A program made the position numbers and the translations under genes. Below, piece by piece: positions 1 through 9,330 of a stretch of 64,000 nt of DNA; position 1 is the stretch's first letter; each line of letters starts with the position of its first letter. The DNA comes from Peribacillus frigoritolerans (GTDB taxonomy: Bacteria > Bacillota > Bacilli > Bacillales > DSM-1321), in contig NZ_KV440950.1 of assembly GCF_001636405.1 (NCBI RefSeq), positions 736,001 through 800,000 on the forward strand, in the 5' to 3' direction. Below the pieces are notes generated by a model, which saw nothing but the letters and a program-made list of their open reading frames with translations, was not told where the DNA came from and did not search any database.

Positions 1-1184
1 ATAAAGAAGAATTCTCAAGAATCAAAAAAGCGGCCGCGAAAATAAAAGAAGATTCAGAAGTGCTGCTGGTTATCGGAATCGGTGGATCATATCTGGGAGC
101 ACGGGCAGCAGTTGAGATGCTTCAACATAGTTTTTATAACATTCTACCTTCGGATAAAAGGAAAGCACCGCAAATTTTATTTGTCGGTAATAATATAAGC
201 TCTACATATATGCAGGACGTGATGGACCTATTGGAAAATAGGGATTTCTCGATCAACGTCATCTCTAAATCCGGTACGACCACGGAGCCTGCACTGGCCT
301 TCAGGATTTTCAGGAAACTGCTTGAACAAAAATACGGCGTTGAAGAAGCTAAGAGCCGCATTTATGCTACGACTGATAAAGAGAAGGGCGCATTAAAAAC
401 GGTAGCAACGGAGGAAGGTTTCCAAACTTTCGTCATTCCTGATGATGTTGGCGGACGTTACTCGGTCTTAACGGCTGTAGGGCTGCTTCCGATTGCTGTC
501 AGCGGGGCGGATATCGATCAAATCATGGAGGGAGCCGAGCGTGCCAGGGCCGACTTCAGTTCTTCCGAGCTAGGGGAGAATCAGGCATACCAATATGCGG
601 CGGTTCGGAATATCCTTTACAATAAAGGGAAAACGATTGAAATGCTGATAAACTATGAGCCTGGACTTCAATACTTCTCTGAGTGGTGGAAACAGTTATT
701 TGGAGAAAGTGAAGGGAAGGATCAAAAAGGGATATTCCCTTCATCGGCTAACTTCTCGACTGACCTGCATTCATTAGGGCAGTATGTCCAGGAAGGACGG
801 CGTGATCTTTTTGAAACGGTCATCAAAGTCGATAAGGCCCGACACGAAATCTTGATTGAAGAAGCGTCCAATGACTTGGACGGCCTGAATTACCTAGCAG
901 GTGAAACGGTGCAATTCGTGAATAATAAAGCATTTGAAGGTACGCTGTTAGCCCATACGGACGGCGGCGTTCCCAACCTGATCGTAACGGTTCCTCAGCT
1001 CGATGCTTATACTTTTGGCTACCTTGTATATTTCTTCGAGAAAGCTTGTGCAATGAGCGGTTATTTACTGGGTGTAAATCCATTTGATCAGCCTGGAGTG
1101 GAAGCCTATAAGGTGAACATGTTTGCTCTTTTAGGCAAGCCGGGTTATGAAAAGAAAAAAGCGGAGCTCGAACAGCGCTTATAA
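1..1184 (+). CDS. pgi: Glucose-6-phosphate isomerase (5' end outside window)
   Basis: Interconverts glucose-6-phosphate and fructose-6-phosphate in the cytoplasm (glycolysis, gluconeogenesis). The frame is open to the window edge from base 3, so about 393 residues are visible; the Bacillus enzyme is about 450 aa, so roughly 57 N-terminal residues are missing. Family blocks seen: [13 protein letters not shown], the SIS-domain signature [26 protein letters not shown], and the C-terminal [14 protein letters not shown]. An internal GTG at base 60 is not the true start. A strong terminator follows directly. In B. subtilis pgi (yugL) lies near yugN and yugO; both occur here from 3.9 kb, after inserted and decayed genes. 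Confidence 0.97.
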   Translation, partial: KEEFSRIKKAAAKIKEDSEVLLVIGIGGSYLGARAAVEMLQHSFYNILPSDKRKAPQILFVGNNISSTYMQDVMDLLENRDFSINVISKSGTTTEPALAFRIFRKLLEQKYGVEEAKSRIYATTDKEKGALKTVATEEGFQTFVIPDDVGGRYSVLTAVGLLPIAVSGADIDQIMEGAERARADFSSSELGENQAYQYAAVRNILYNKGKTIEMLINYEPGLQYFSEWWKQLFGESEGKDQKGIFPSSANFSTDLHSLGQYVQEGRRDLFETVIKVDKARHEILIEEASNDLDGLNYLAGETVQFVNNKAFEGTLLAHTDGGVPNLIVTVPQLDAYTFGYLVYFFEKACAMSGYLLGVNPFDQPGVEAYKVNMFALLGKPGYEKKKAELEQRL

Positions 1185-1186
1185 TA

Positions 1187-1233
1187 TAAAAGGCATCAAG
1201 CCGGAATAACATCCGGCTTGATGCCTTTTTTTT
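1187..1233 (+). terminator. Terminator of pgi
   Basis: Long hairpin with arms AAGGCATCAAGCCGG and CCGGCTTGATGCCTT, 6-8 nt loop, then eight T. It starts 3 nt after the pgi stop codon. Confidence 0.95.
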
Positions 1234-1417
1234 GTTGAACGCCAAAGGGTAAGAATAAACGACACTGGATCGAAAATGAAAGTGGGGGGTGATTAGTATC
1301 GAGGAGCTAGAGAAACTGTGAACGGTTCCCCGGTCCGCAAGAAGCCTGCCTGCCGGATGGAAAGAAGAAGATGTAAGATGCTAAAACAAGACAAAATCAA
1401 AACTGGAGGAAATCATA

Positions 1418-1860
1418 TTGGGAGACTTAAATATTTTTATATCTTTTGGTGCTGGGGTTTATCCTTTATTTCTCCTTGCTGTTTGCCCGTATATCCTGCC
1501 TTTTTATCTTATATTACAGGATTATCAGTTACAGAATTAAAAGAAGATAATAACAAATTAAATAGCAGGCCAATTTTATTTACGATCTCTTTTATGAATA
1601 CATTGATTTAATTAGACAAGTAGGTGCATTTTGATAATTGTTTTTGGTTTAATGATTATTGGGGTTTTTCAACCAAAATTCTTAATGATGGATAAAAATC
1701 GCCCATCCGATAGATAGGTTCTATTTTAATTGGGATAGGATATGCTGCTGTTTGGACTCCTTGCATAGGACCCATATTAGGGGCCGTTGTAACCCTTGGT
1801 TTGTCTACAGGTCAGATGTTAAAATACAAAAAGTGAACCTGACTAAAAAAGAAGGCAAAG
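1418..1860 (+). pseudogene. ccdA: Decayed ccdA (cytochrome c biogenesis membrane protein)
   Basis: An intact ribosome site (GGAGGA at 1405-1410) precedes a TTG at 1418 that begins LGDLNIFISFGAG. A frameshift near 1450 moves the frame to GLSFISPCCLPVYPAFLSYI and GLSVTELKED, the CcdA N-terminal signature (membrane-embedded CC pair). Later blocks appear in other frames with stops between: VFGLMIIGVFQPKFL near 1635-1685, and a GWTPC-like segment near 1755. CcdA passes electrons from cytoplasmic thioredoxin to extracytoplasmic thiol proteins. At least two frameshifts plus stops rule out a working product. The last 40 codons (KKEGKELLKKILVHSEKKG region, to about 1934) do not look like CcdA and may come from another gene. 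Confidence 0.8.
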
Positions 1861-1922
1861 AATTATTAAAAAAAATCCTAGTTCATTCAGAGAAAAAAGG
1901 AATTCCCACTTTTCCCAAAAAG

Positions 1923-1964
1923 AAAAAAGCCTGAAGCGGTTTTACTGCTCCAGGCTCTTTTTTT
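1923..1964 (+). terminator. Terminator after the ccdA remnant
   Basis: Arms AAAAAAGCCTG and CAGGCTCTTTTTT with an internal AGC/GCT pairing and a T run. It is intact although the gene before it is broken. Confidence 0.85.
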
Positions 1965-2048
1965 AGCTTTTGGTCTTCATGTAAATTTGAAACAAAGTTT
2001 GATCAAAACACGCAATAAATATATCTAGTTTAGCATTGAACTAAAGAA

Positions 2049-2172
2049 TTAATACCAACGAGTATATAAATATTCCCACCAATGACCACCACCATATACA
2101 CCTTGAAAGAGAACATTAGCAGTAGCGCGTGCAGTATACCCTGCACCTGCATAAAGTTTAGTGAAAATAGAT
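2049..2172 (-). pseudogene. Possible 3' remnant of an unknown secreted-protein gene
   Basis: On the minus strand a frame of about 41 codons ends at a TAA at 2049 and reads through aromatic, glycine-rich sequence (YAGAGYTARATANV, then YGGGHWWEYLYTRWY). It has no start codon or ribosome site of its own and runs back into the end of the neighbouring M20 gene in another frame. The composition looks like the end of a secreted beta-rich protein. I do not recognise the family; it could be chance. Confidence 0.25.
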
Positions 2173-3453
2173 TTAAAATGACCTAAGATACTTGACTGCA
2201 GTCTCAGCATATATCTCGGCAGATTCTATTAAGTTCTCCACTGAAACCCGCTCATCGTACCCATGGATAGTGTGTTCCAGCCCAGGACCGTAAAGGACGG
2301 TTTCAATGCCATGGCGCCGGAAGTGACTGGCATCACTTGAACCAAGCAAAAGTACGCTGAAGACGGGTTCCTCCATTCCAAGGACACGCTGGATTCCCAG
2401 TTCCATGGCCCTCACAATTGTACGATCCTCTAAGGTCCAGTTCGGGTTAGTACAGGGTACCATTGGCTCTACAACCGCACCTGGCGCTACAGCACAAACA
2501 AGATTCCTAGCGATATCAAGTACAAACTCGGGCTTCATACCGAATGGAACTCGGGTATCCACTTTAATGATACACTTGTCTGCGACGACGTTTACATTTG
2601 TTCCGCCCTGGATTACACCTGGATTGTAAGAGGGACGATAAAGTAACTGTGACAGTAAGGGATTTCCTAGACTCTGAGATAGGAGCCACTCAGTATTGTA
2701 CAAAAGTTGACAAGGCTCTGACGGAGGCGTTGACTTGAGCTCCCATAGCTTGGTTAGTGCTTCGACCGCAGCTGCCCCTCTTCGTACGGCGGAGATTCCA
2801 TAAAGCGGTTGTAGGCTGCCATGATCTGTCTGACCTGGTATGATCACCTGCATCCATGCCTTGCCCTTTTCACCGGCATTCGGATGGTAGCGGTCCGTTG
2901 GTTCACCAATCAGACAAGCATCACCCTTAATCAATCCTTGATCCAGGAGCGAGGCCACCTCAATGCCGCCAGTTTCTTCATCCGGAGAGGCAATAACTCC
3001 TAGGCTACCTTTCAAATTAAGGGTGGGGGCGAACTCCTGAAGTAGTCCAGCCACAAAAATCAGTGATGCCAAGCCTCCTTTCATATCGGAGGCTCCCCTA
3101 CCCAAAAGCATACCTGCTCTGACTTCTCCTGAGAAAGGATCGAAGGTCCAATGTGAACAATCGCCTGCAGGTACGACATCTGTATGCCCACAAAATAGGA
3201 GCCGTGGACCAGGTACCCTGGTTAAGGGAGCATCACAGACCACGGTAACCAGCGCATTTTCGCTACGGCGGTGCTCGGTAATCAAGAACCCTTTTGCTGC
3301 TAGGTATCGGCTAATATGGCGTCCCATTTCTGCTGACCGCTTCTTAAACTCGGGCGATGGATTTTCAGATGGAATTCGAATAAATGAAGCAGCAAGTTCG
3401 ACTAATTCCTGTTGCCTTGACCTTATCAGTTGCCGGATTATTCTGGTACTCAT
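2173..3453 (-). CDS. M20 family amidohydrolase (ArgE/DapE type)
   Basis: Zinc-dependent cytoplasmic hydrolase of N-acyl amino acids or small peptides, 426 aa. Metal and catalytic motifs are in place: FCGHTDVVPAG (His ligand), GRGASDMKGG (bridging Asp), ASPDEETGG (general base Glu pair), IGEPT, and the late His in GPGLEHTIHG. The dimerisation insert lies between. The ATG at 3453 has GGAGGGG just upstream. The family covers acetylornithine deacetylase, succinyl-diaminopimelate desuccinylase and carboxypeptidase-like enzymes, and sequence alone does not choose. No arg or dap genes are nearby. It sits in the decay zone between pgi and yugN, so it may be a late arrival. Confidence 0.85.
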   Translation of the reverse strand: MSTRIIRQLIRSRQQELVELAASFIRIPSENPSPEFKKRSAEMGRHISRYLAAKGFLITEHRRSENALVTVVCDAPLTRVPGPRLLFCGHTDVVPAGDCSHWTFDPFSGEVRAGMLLGRGASDMKGGLASLIFVAGLLQEFAPTLNLKGSLGVIASPDEETGGIEVASLLDQGLIKGDACLIGEPTDRYHPNAGEKGKAWMQVIIPGQTDHGSLQPLYGISAVRRGAAAVEALTKLWELKSTPPSEPCQLLYNTEWLLSQSLGNPLLSQLLYRPSYNPGVIQGGTNVNVVADKCIIKVDTRVPFGMKPEFVLDIARNLVCAVAPGAVVEPMVPCTNPNWTLEDRTIVRAMELGIQRVLGMEEPVFSVLLLGSSDASHFRRHGIETVLYGPGLEHTIHGYDERVSVENLIESAEIYAETAVKYLRSF

Positions 3454-3869
3454 ATAAATACATCCCCTCCATGTCCAGCATTAGCCGCAATATTTCTATA
3501 CCTATTCTATGTGCTGTTCCTAGTTCATATTTCTGAGGTTAAAAGTGGGGAATTTAAAGTCTCGTTCAATGCTATAGTTAAACTCAATGAGCCAAAGAGC
3601 CAAAGTTATATATGGGCAGCGTCAGGAAAATGTGCTTAAAGTTGTAAATCCGCATTTTCCTGACGCTACCAGCAGAAGATCCAGTAATTACGAATGGAGG
3701 AGGGGGAGGGAGCGACGAAGCTGAAATAAAAGCGTAAGGAAAGCTTGGAAATCAGTGAGGAAGCCAATCTTCCTTTATGCCTGATCAAGGGGGCAATAGA
3801 GTCGTTCCAGGTTTTTTTTTAGGCGCTTTGGTTAAGCTAATAGAAAATTAGCGAAAGAGGTTTTATACA
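3454..3869. other. Gene-free stretch with a perfect inverted repeat
   Basis: No convincing gene. It holds a 15-bp perfect inverted repeat (3618-3632 and 3653-3667, listed separately) and a weaker hairpin around 3738-3778 (AAGGAA/TTCCTT arms with TTGG/CCAA inside). A T-rich run lies at about 3812-3820. The rest shows no motif I recognise. Confidence 0.5.
3618..3667. repeat. 15-bp perfect inverted repeat
   Basis: AGCGTCAGGAAAATG pairs perfectly with CATTTTCCTGACGCT across a 20-nt loop. No T run follows on either strand, so it is not a typical terminator. It could be a cruciform operator or the footprint of a lost element. Confidence 0.7.
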
Positions 3870-4274
3870 ATGATTAAAATTTCTTCTCAGTTGGAAGGGA
3901 AAACATTCGGTTTGTTCGATCTGGAGACAAAGTTAAAACCGGAAGGATATGCAATAGGCGGGGGATGGGATTATGACCACGGGTCTTTTGATTATAAGAT
4001 TGATGACAGTGATGGCTACCAATTCTTGCGGGTCCCTTTCAAGGCTGTTGATGGTTCACTCGATCAGGACGGGGTAATGGTCGAACTCTTACAACCGTTT
4101 TTGTTATCTCATAAGTACGAGGACGGGATTGATGATGAAGGAAATATCGGAAACCTATCCGCTTCCTTCAATCAGTTTGCCGAGCCTGAAAATCCGGATG
4201 CCGAATTTCCGGAAAACTATATCTCATTAGGAAAAACGCTTGTCCGTAATCTGGAAAAGCTTTTATTAGATTAA
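3870..4274 (+). CDS. yugN: YugN-like family protein
   Basis: A 134-aa acidic soluble protein of the YugN-like family, function unknown. It begins MIKISSQLEGKTFGLFDLE and has the family's aromatic GGGWDYDHGSFDYKI block. The ribosome site AAAGAGG lies about 9 nt before the ATG. Its stop codon overlaps the convergent stop of the potassium channel gene by 4 bp. The yugN-yugO neighbourhood near pgi matches B. subtilis, which supports the name. Confidence 0.85.
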   Translation: MIKISSQLEGKTFGLFDLETKLKPEGYAIGGGWDYDHGSFDYKIDDSDGYQFLRVPFKAVDGSLDQDGVMVELLQPFLLSHKYEDGIDDEGNIGNLSASFNQFAEPENPDAEFPENYISLGKTLVRNLEKLLLD

Positions 4275-5263
4275 TCATCAATGATGATTAGAGTGTCATC
4301 ACGATGGATGATTACATCTCCGGGGGGCTTGATTAAGGTCTTGCCTCCTGAAATGATGCCGACCAATAAAATGTTTTGATCGAATAGCTTAACGTTCAGC
4401 TGTTTGAACGTCAATTCCGCCCAGTCATCCTGGATGGGCAGCTGTTTGAGGCTCAATCCATCCAGCTCATTTTGTTCTTTGGCTTCCGTTATGATCCCCT
4501 TCGATAAGCACTCCTGCATATATTCACTCGCGAATTTATTCGTTTCGACTATACCGTCCGCCCCAGCCCGTAAAGCATTTTCCTTTTGTTCATGCGTCAA
4601 TATTTCCACAAGACAATACACATGCGGATTCAGCCCTTTGACGGCAAGTAACGTTAAAATCGAGAACATATCCGTTTGCAGCTCGTCCTGCTTAAGGTCA
4701 GCCGTAATAAGGACGCGAATGGCTTGCTTAATATTGGCTTTCTGCAAAACGGAATCCAATGTAGCCTTTCCTTGGATAAAGTGGATATTCGTTCGTGGAA
4801 GCGGGTGCTTTTGCAGTGTATCATCGATAAGGACAATGGATTGATGGTGCTTACGATCATGGATGTTTTGGATGATTCTCTTGGAACGGCCATTCCAGCC
4901 CACAATGATAATATGTCCGCCGCCGCCGAATACTTTCTTTCCTGTTAGAAATTGCTGTTCATTGGATATGGAAATTTTAGCGATGTACGCAAAATAAGAA
5001 GTAATCAGGCCGGCCCCTGACAAAATGAGGACCATCCCAATGATTTTGCCAAGATTGGTCACGGGAGTGAAATCTCCATAGCCGACCGTTGACATCGTCA
5101 CGATTGCCCACCAGATGCCATCAAGTAAGGTGGGAAATCTCTTCGGCTCCACAATGTGGATCAAGACCCCGAATGAAAGTAAAAATAATGCGATGATGGA
5201 AAGCAATCTGATGAAACGCGGAAATCTGGGAACGGTACTGATGTATGGACCGATTCGAATCAT
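4271..5263 (-). CDS. yugO: Potassium channel with RCK (TrkA-N) domain, YugO-like
   Basis: Inner-membrane K+ channel subunit. In the 330-aa form there is a first membrane helix (about residues 12-35), a pore loop with selectivity filter TVGYGD (about 58-63), a second helix, then a cytoplasmic RCK domain with Rossmann motif IIIVGWNGRSK. In B. subtilis YugO drives electrical signalling in biofilms. The frame extends to 5362, but the ATG at 5263 has AAAGGGTGTG at good spacing and gives the family's length, while the first ATG has no ribosome site. The convergent overlap with yugN is 4 bp. Confidence 0.9.
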   Translation of the reverse strand: MIRIGPYISTVPRFPRFIRLLSIIALFLLSFGVLIHIVEPKRFPTLLDGIWWAIVTMSTVGYGDFTPVTNLGKIIGMVLILSGAGLITSYFAYIAKISISNEQQFLTGKKVFGGGGHIIIVGWNGRSKRIIQNIHDRKHHQSIVLIDDTLQKHPLPRTNIHFIQGKATLDSVLQKANIKQAIRVLITADLKQDELQTDMFSILTLLAVKGLNPHVYCLVEILTHEQKENALRAGADGIVETNKFASEYMQECLSKGIITEAKEQNELDGLSLKQLPIQDDWAELTFKQLNVKLFDQNILLVGIISGGKTLIKPPGDVIIHRDDTLIIIDD

Positions 5264-5390
5264 TATTTTCACACCCTTTGAGCTGTTCCTTATAGTATGG
5301 TCAAAAAAGGCATGGCTCATAAGGGTCCGGACAGACAAACTTTGAATGATGAATATCGGCATATAGCCTGATCGAATTACCGTAAATGTT

Positions 5391-5422
5391 AAAAGCCCTC
5401 CGGAAGATGTCGGAAGGCTTTT
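5391..5422 (-). terminator. Terminator downstream of sleL
   Basis: Hairpin AAAAGCCCTCCG / CGGAAGGCTTTT with one mismatch. It lies past the 3' end of the minus-strand sleL and upstream of yugO, so it separates the two. Confidence 0.7.
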
Positions 5423-5508
5423 AGTGCTGAGTCACGTATCCTGAATGGACTTCATGCTCGATGGTTGATTATATGCCCATTTCAGCTGCGGTATTCCTAC
5501 ATCTTTTG

Positions 5509-6795
5509 TTAAACCCTTCTCCGTACGTTGAAGTTATCACTGATGAGCAGCCAGTTTTGGGGGAAGGCTAAGCCGAGCTTCCAATAACTCATTCCCCTTA
5601 AGTTCAATTCTTTGAGTAAATCGAATTTTGCCTGAATCGATCTGGCATCTTCAAACCACACCTCATGCTGCCTATCCTCAATATCGGTATAATTGAAGTG
5701 AGGGGCCTGTGCGGTTTCATCATACTCGATTGAAACATCATTGTCCGCCGCAATTTGGATGGCCTGCTGCGGACTCACGGCCCTGGCGGTGGATCCCTGT
5801 ACAAAAGGCAGGGTCCAATCATAGCCATATAGGTTTTGCCCCATCAGGATCTTGTTGGAAGGAATATCGGTGACGGCATATTCGAGGACATCCCGAACAG
5901 GTCCGATAGGTGACACTGCCATTGGCGGTCCGCCGCTATACCCCCATTCATATGTCATGATGATGACGAAGTCGACGATTTCACCATGTGCTTTATAGTC
6001 ATGCGCCTCATACCATCGGCCTTTTTGCTCAGCACTTGTTTTAGGGGCCAGTGCCGTGGAAATGAACCATCCTTCCTTCTTGAAGCGATCCCTGGCTTTT
6101 CGGAGAAATTGATTATAGGCTTCTCTGTCGGCCGGCCGTAAATACTCAAAGTCAAAGTGGATATCCCGGAAACCATATTTCTTTGCCGTTGTAACGATAT
6201 TGTTCAGGAACTTATTCTGAACGGAAGTATTCGTTAAGATGATCCGCCCGAGCTCATCGCTGAATTGGTCATTCTCCTGATTTGTGATCACCATCATCAG
6301 GACATTTTTATTTTCCCTGGCGATGGCAGGGAAGTCATCGAGTAATGGCTCTTTTAAGGAGCCGTCTCGCAGCGCCTGGAAGCTGAAAGGGGCTAAGTAG
6401 GTTAAATAGGGCGCAGCTTCCCTGGCGGCCGTCACAAGGGCCGGTGCAACCGTCGTACCCCTCGGCTCGACATAACCGTTGAATTCGGCGGTCCTTTTCC
6501 TCCGTGCCGGAATATAAAGCCGGTATCCAACGGATAGGATTTGATTTTCGGCAATGCCATTTATATTTGCCAATTCTTGAACAGGGACATCAACCCTTTG
6601 GGAAATGGAATAAAGACTATCACCCGGTTGAACGAAATAATAACTGCCGACGATTGGAATGACAAGGGCCTGCCCCGAAACAAGATTATTTGGGTTAGGG
6701 ATCTTATTTGATTCAACGAGCCTGTCAACGGTTACGCTGTACGTCTGGGCGATGCCATATAACGTCTGGCCTGGCCTAACCACATGTATTTGCAA
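5509..6795 (-). CDS. sleL: Spore peptidoglycan N-acetylglucosaminidase, LysM-LysM-GH18
   Basis: Germination enzyme (SleL/YaaH) that cleaves muramic-lactam cortex peptidoglycan. At 428 aa it matches the B. subtilis length. Two LysM domains (residues about 2-48 and 51-96) are followed by a GH18 barrel. The catalytic strand RDIHFDFEYL carries the acid Glu of the DxxDxDxE-type motif, and MTYEWGYSGG is also typical. It has no signal peptide, as expected for a protein made in the mother cell. The TTG start at 6795 has AGGAGGG eight nt before it. Confidence 0.93.
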   Translation of the reverse strand: MQIHVVRPGQTLYGIAQTYSVTVDRLVESNKIPNPNNLVSGQALVIPIVGSYYFVQPGDSLYSISQRVDVPVQELANINGIAENQILSVGYRLYIPARRKRTAEFNGYVEPRGTTVAPALVTAAREAAPYLTYLAPFSFQALRDGSLKEPLLDDFPAIARENKNVLMMVITNQENDQFSDELGRIILTNTSVQNKFLNNIVTTAKKYGFRDIHFDFEYLRPADREAYNQFLRKARDRFKKEGWFISTALAPKTSAEQKGRWYEAHDYKAHGEIVDFVIIMTYEWGYSGGPPMAVSPIGPVRDVLEYAVTDIPSNKILMGQNLYGYDWTLPFVQGSTARAVSPQQAIQIAADNDVSIEYDETAQAPHFNYTDIEDRQHEVWFEDARSIQAKFDLLKELNLRGMSYWKLGLAFPQNWLLISDNFNVRRRV

Positions 6796-6961
6796 TTCTT
6801 TTCCCTCCTACTGAAAGTTTCCTAACAGTTTATGAGCATAAAAAGAAATTCATGATAAAGAGCTCAGGATTGGGAGAAACGCAAACAAAAAAATTCAATA
6901 AATTGGCAATAATAATTTAAGCTTAAAATGCTAATTAATATTAGTAGGAGGTGAAAAACAC

Positions 6962-7171
6962 ATGGCAAACAACAATAACAGCAATCAACTTTTAGTATCT
7001 GGTGCAGAACAAGCTCTACAACAAATGAAGAATGAAATCGCTAGTGAATTTGGTGTAAACCTAGGTGCTGACACTACTTCTCGCGCTAACGGATCTGTTG
7101 GTGGGGAAATCACAAAACGTTTGGTTCAAATGGCTGAACAACAACTAGGCGGTTCAAACTTTTCTCGTTAA
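6962..7171 (+). CDS. Alpha/beta-type small acid-soluble spore protein
   Basis: A 69-aa DNA-binding SASP that coats spore DNA and protects it from UV and heat; it is degraded at germination. Typical blocks: [25 protein letters not shown] with the GPR protease region, then [21 protein letters not shown]. The ribosome site TAGGAGGTG is strong. Paralogues are numerous in Bacillaceae, so no letter is assigned. Expression is expected from a forespore sigma-G promoter, but I could not fix one with confidence. Confidence 0.97.
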   Translation: MANNNNSNQLLVSGAEQALQQMKNEIASEFGVNLGADTTSRANGSVGGEITKRLVQMAEQQLGGSNFSR

Positions 7172-7193
7172 TTAATTGAATAAATATGGATTT

Positions 7194-7224
7194 GAAAGAG
7201 AAGGAGCAACGCTCCTTCTCTTTC
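7194..7224. terminator. Bidirectional hairpin between SASP gene and glycerophosphodiesterase gene
   Basis: Perfect arms GAAAGAGAAGGAGC / GCTCCTTCTCTTTC with a 3-nt loop. The T tract is short on both strands. It serves the convergent genes. Confidence 0.8.
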
Positions 7225-7231
7225 GCATGGT

Positions 7232-7981
7232 TCAGCCATGTGACTGCCAAGCTTTTAAAATCTTGATTGCCCTTTCAGGGAAATCGGTCATGATGACGTC
7301 GACTCCCAACTCTGCCAGCCTGACGATGTCGGCTTCATCATTGGCGACCCAAGGCCGGATTTTATATCCAAGTTTTTTCGCTTTTTCTTTAACCGCTGGA
7401 GTCAGGCTGTTTTTATCTGGATGAAAACCCAATTCTTTTTTATCACGTAAGATTTCTTCGAAATTTTCAGGAAGTCCCTCGAACAATAATGCCCGTTCAA
7501 GATCTGGGGCAAGCATCTTCACTTTTTCAATGGATTGATGGTTGAAGGAAGAGAGAATCACCCGGTTTTCCATTCCATATTGGCGAATTGAATCAATGAT
7601 CTTCTGTTCGATTCCTTCATAAGCGAGTTTATCCGTCTTGATTTCGACATTCATCAATAAAGCATTCCCCTTAGCCCAGTCGAAAACGTCCATTAAAAAA
7701 GGAATCCGCTCCCCAAGGAATTCATTGGAAAATTTGCTCCCGGCATCAGCCGTTTTCAGTTTTTGTGCCGAATGATCTTTTACATAACCAGTAAGGGTGG
7801 TCGTTCGATCAAGTGTTTCGTCATGGATGATGACCAATTCCCCGTCAGAACTGAGGTGGACATCGAACTCGATCCCCTCGGCCCCGATTTCTGCCGCCTT
7901 TTGAAAGGCTGCCATGGTATTTTCAGGATGCGTCCCCTTGGACCCTCTATGGGCGAAAATCAGTATGTTTTGCAAAATCAT
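7232..7981 (-). CDS. Glycerophosphodiester phosphodiesterase
   Basis: Hydrolyses glycerophosphodiesters to glycerol-3-phosphate plus alcohol. The 249-aa GDPD barrel begins ILIFAHRGSKGTHPENTMAAF (catalytic His, Arg; metal Glu). It continues with IEFDVHLSSDGELVIIHDETLDRTT (metal Glu/Asp and second catalytic His) and ends with PWVANDEADIVRLAELGVDVIMTDFPE. The frame extends upstream to 8044, but the ATG at 7981 follows AAAGGGGAAG and starts right at the domain. There is no signal peptide, so it is likely cytoplasmic (UgpQ/YhdW-like), unlike secreted GlpQ. Confidence 0.9.
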   Translation of the reverse strand: MILQNILIFAHRGSKGTHPENTMAAFQKAAEIGAEGIEFDVHLSSDGELVIIHDETLDRTTTLTGYVKDHSAQKLKTADAGSKFSNEFLGERIPFLMDVFDWAKGNALLMNVEIKTDKLAYEGIEQKIIDSIRQYGMENRVILSSFNHQSIEKVKMLAPDLERALLFEGLPENFEEILRDKKELGFHPDKNSLTPAVKEKAKKLGYKIRPWVANDEADIVRLAELGVDVIMTDFPERAIKILKAWQSHG

Positions 7982-8128
7982 CACTTCCCCTTTAAACTTT
8001 ATCTTGAACCCTATCATACATGTACGCTTGAATTGTTTCAGCAATGTTTAATAGACAATATTTTAAACAACGAGTAAAATACATATGGTATTTCCATAAA
8101 TAGGTGTTCGAAATATGAGGTGAATAAA

Positions 8129-8956
8129 ATGAATATGTGGGAAATTTTTGTTGCAGTTATCCTTGGTCTTGTAGAAGGATTAACTGAGTTTGCTCCTGTA
8201 TCGTCAACAGGGCATATGATTATCGTTGATGATTTATGGCTGAATTCGAAAGAGCTTTTCGGGAGTGAAGTGGCTAATGCCTTTAAGGTGGTCATCCAGC
8301 TTGGTTCGATACTCGCCGTTGTGGTGCTCTTCTGGGGGCGATTCATGGACTTGCTTGGTTTAAGGAAGCTGAAAGGCACATCCGCTGGGAACGGCCAAAA
8401 GCTTAACCTATTGCAGATCATTGTCGGATTGTTGCCGGCGGGCGTTTTAGGTCTATTATTCGAAGATTACATTGATGATAATCTATTTACGATGAAGACG
8501 GTTATCGTCGGATTGTTCCTTGGCGCGTTTTTGATGATTGCTGCGGATAAATTCCGTCCAAAGCTGACTGCAGAGACGGTTGACCAAATCACTTATAAAC
8601 AAGCCTTAGGTGTAGGGTTAATTCAATGTTTGTCACTATGGCCGGGATTTTCCCGTTCAGGTTCAACGATATCAGGTGGTGTGCTATTAGGGATGAGCTA
8701 TCGGGCTGCTTCCGATTTCACGTTCATCATGGCAGTGCCGATCATGGCTGGTGCCAGTCTGTTAAAAATCGTGAAGTACTGGGATAGCTTCACGCCTGAA
8801 GTCCTGCCATTCTTTATTGCAGGTTTCATCAGTGCATTTATCTTTGCGTTATTCTGTATCCGCTTTTTCTTGATTTTAATCAATAAAGTTAAATTGACTC
8901 CTTTTGCCATTTACCGGATCGTCTTGGCGGTTGTGCTTCTATTCATTATTTGGTAA
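8129..8956 (+). CDS. uppP: Undecaprenyl-diphosphatase
   Basis: Integral membrane phosphatase (BacA/UppP) that recycles undecaprenyl diphosphate to the carrier lipid for wall synthesis; it can confer bacitracin tolerance. It is 275 aa. Both signatures are seen: EGLTEFAPVSSTGHMIIV near the start, and SLWPGFSRSGSTISGG in the middle with the catalytic Ser/Arg. About eight hydrophobic helices are visible. The ATG at 8129 has GAGGTG six nt upstream; a GTG at 8120 overlaps that site and is less likely. Confidence 0.95.
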   Translation: MNMWEIFVAVILGLVEGLTEFAPVSSTGHMIIVDDLWLNSKELFGSEVANAFKVVIQLGSILAVVVLFWGRFMDLLGLRKLKGTSAGNGQKLNLLQIIVGLLPAGVLGLLFEDYIDDNLFTMKTVIVGLFLGAFLMIAADKFRPKLTAETVDQITYKQALGVGLIQCLSLWPGFSRSGSTISGGVLLGMSYRAASDFTFIMAVPIMAGASLLKIVKYWDSFTPEVLPFFIAGFISAFIFALFCIRFFLILINKVKLTPFAIYRIVLAVVLLFIIW

Positions 8957-8984
8957 TACGAAATGAAGCTTGAAAGAGGAGAGG

Positions 8985-9014
8985 AACCACCCCGTTGATT
9001 CGGGGTGGTTTTTT
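8985..9014 (+). terminator. Terminator of uppP
   Basis: AACCACCCCG / CGGGGTGGTT, 6-nt loop, then TTTT. Confidence 0.93.
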
Positions 9015-9330
9015 GTGTGTCCGAAAATAAGCAGAATCCCCATGAAATTAATAACGAATGATAATTCACTTTTTAAGTTTTTAATTCGTCATTATTGAGT
9101 AAAAACTTAATAAATCTTTTTATAATAAAAAAATATTCGGTTTTCAGTGCAATTTCAGTCATAATTGATAAAAAAAATATAAATGAAATAAAACTGCCTG
9201 AGCGTAATGATACCAACGTGTTTGAGTATTTTCCGGAATATTCAAATGATTACATAAACTATTTCCGTATAATTTATATGATATAATTTTAGTATAAATA
9301 AAGTACATGTGTACACCTGGGGAGGACAAC
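9015..9330. other. AT-rich gap before the SteT-like gene
   Basis: Very AT-rich. It holds a perfect 11-bp inverted repeat (TTAAGTTTTTA at 9073-9083, TAAAAACTTAA at 9100-9110). TATAAT-like boxes near 9278-9290 could serve the downstream permease. The 63-codon frame at 9095-9286 has no ribosome site and looks accidental. Confidence 0.5.

Noticed and set aside
823-1245. 140-codon frame opposite the end of pgi
   Set aside because: It lies wholly over the well-supported pgi gene and its terminator, with no ribosome site and atypical Cys/Arg/Ser-rich sequence.
3430-3639. 69-codon plus-strand frame covering the M20 gene start
   Set aside because: It overlaps the M20 start and ribosome site and runs into the inverted repeat; it has no ribosome site of its own.
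4404-4844. 146-codon frame opposite the potassium channel gene
   Set aside because: Shadow of yugO with Ser/Cys-rich sequence and no ribosome site.
9095-9286. 63-codon frame in the gap before the SteT-like gene
   Set aside because: AT-rich Ile/Asn/Tyr-heavy composition, no ribosome site and an inverted repeat at its start; looks accidental.
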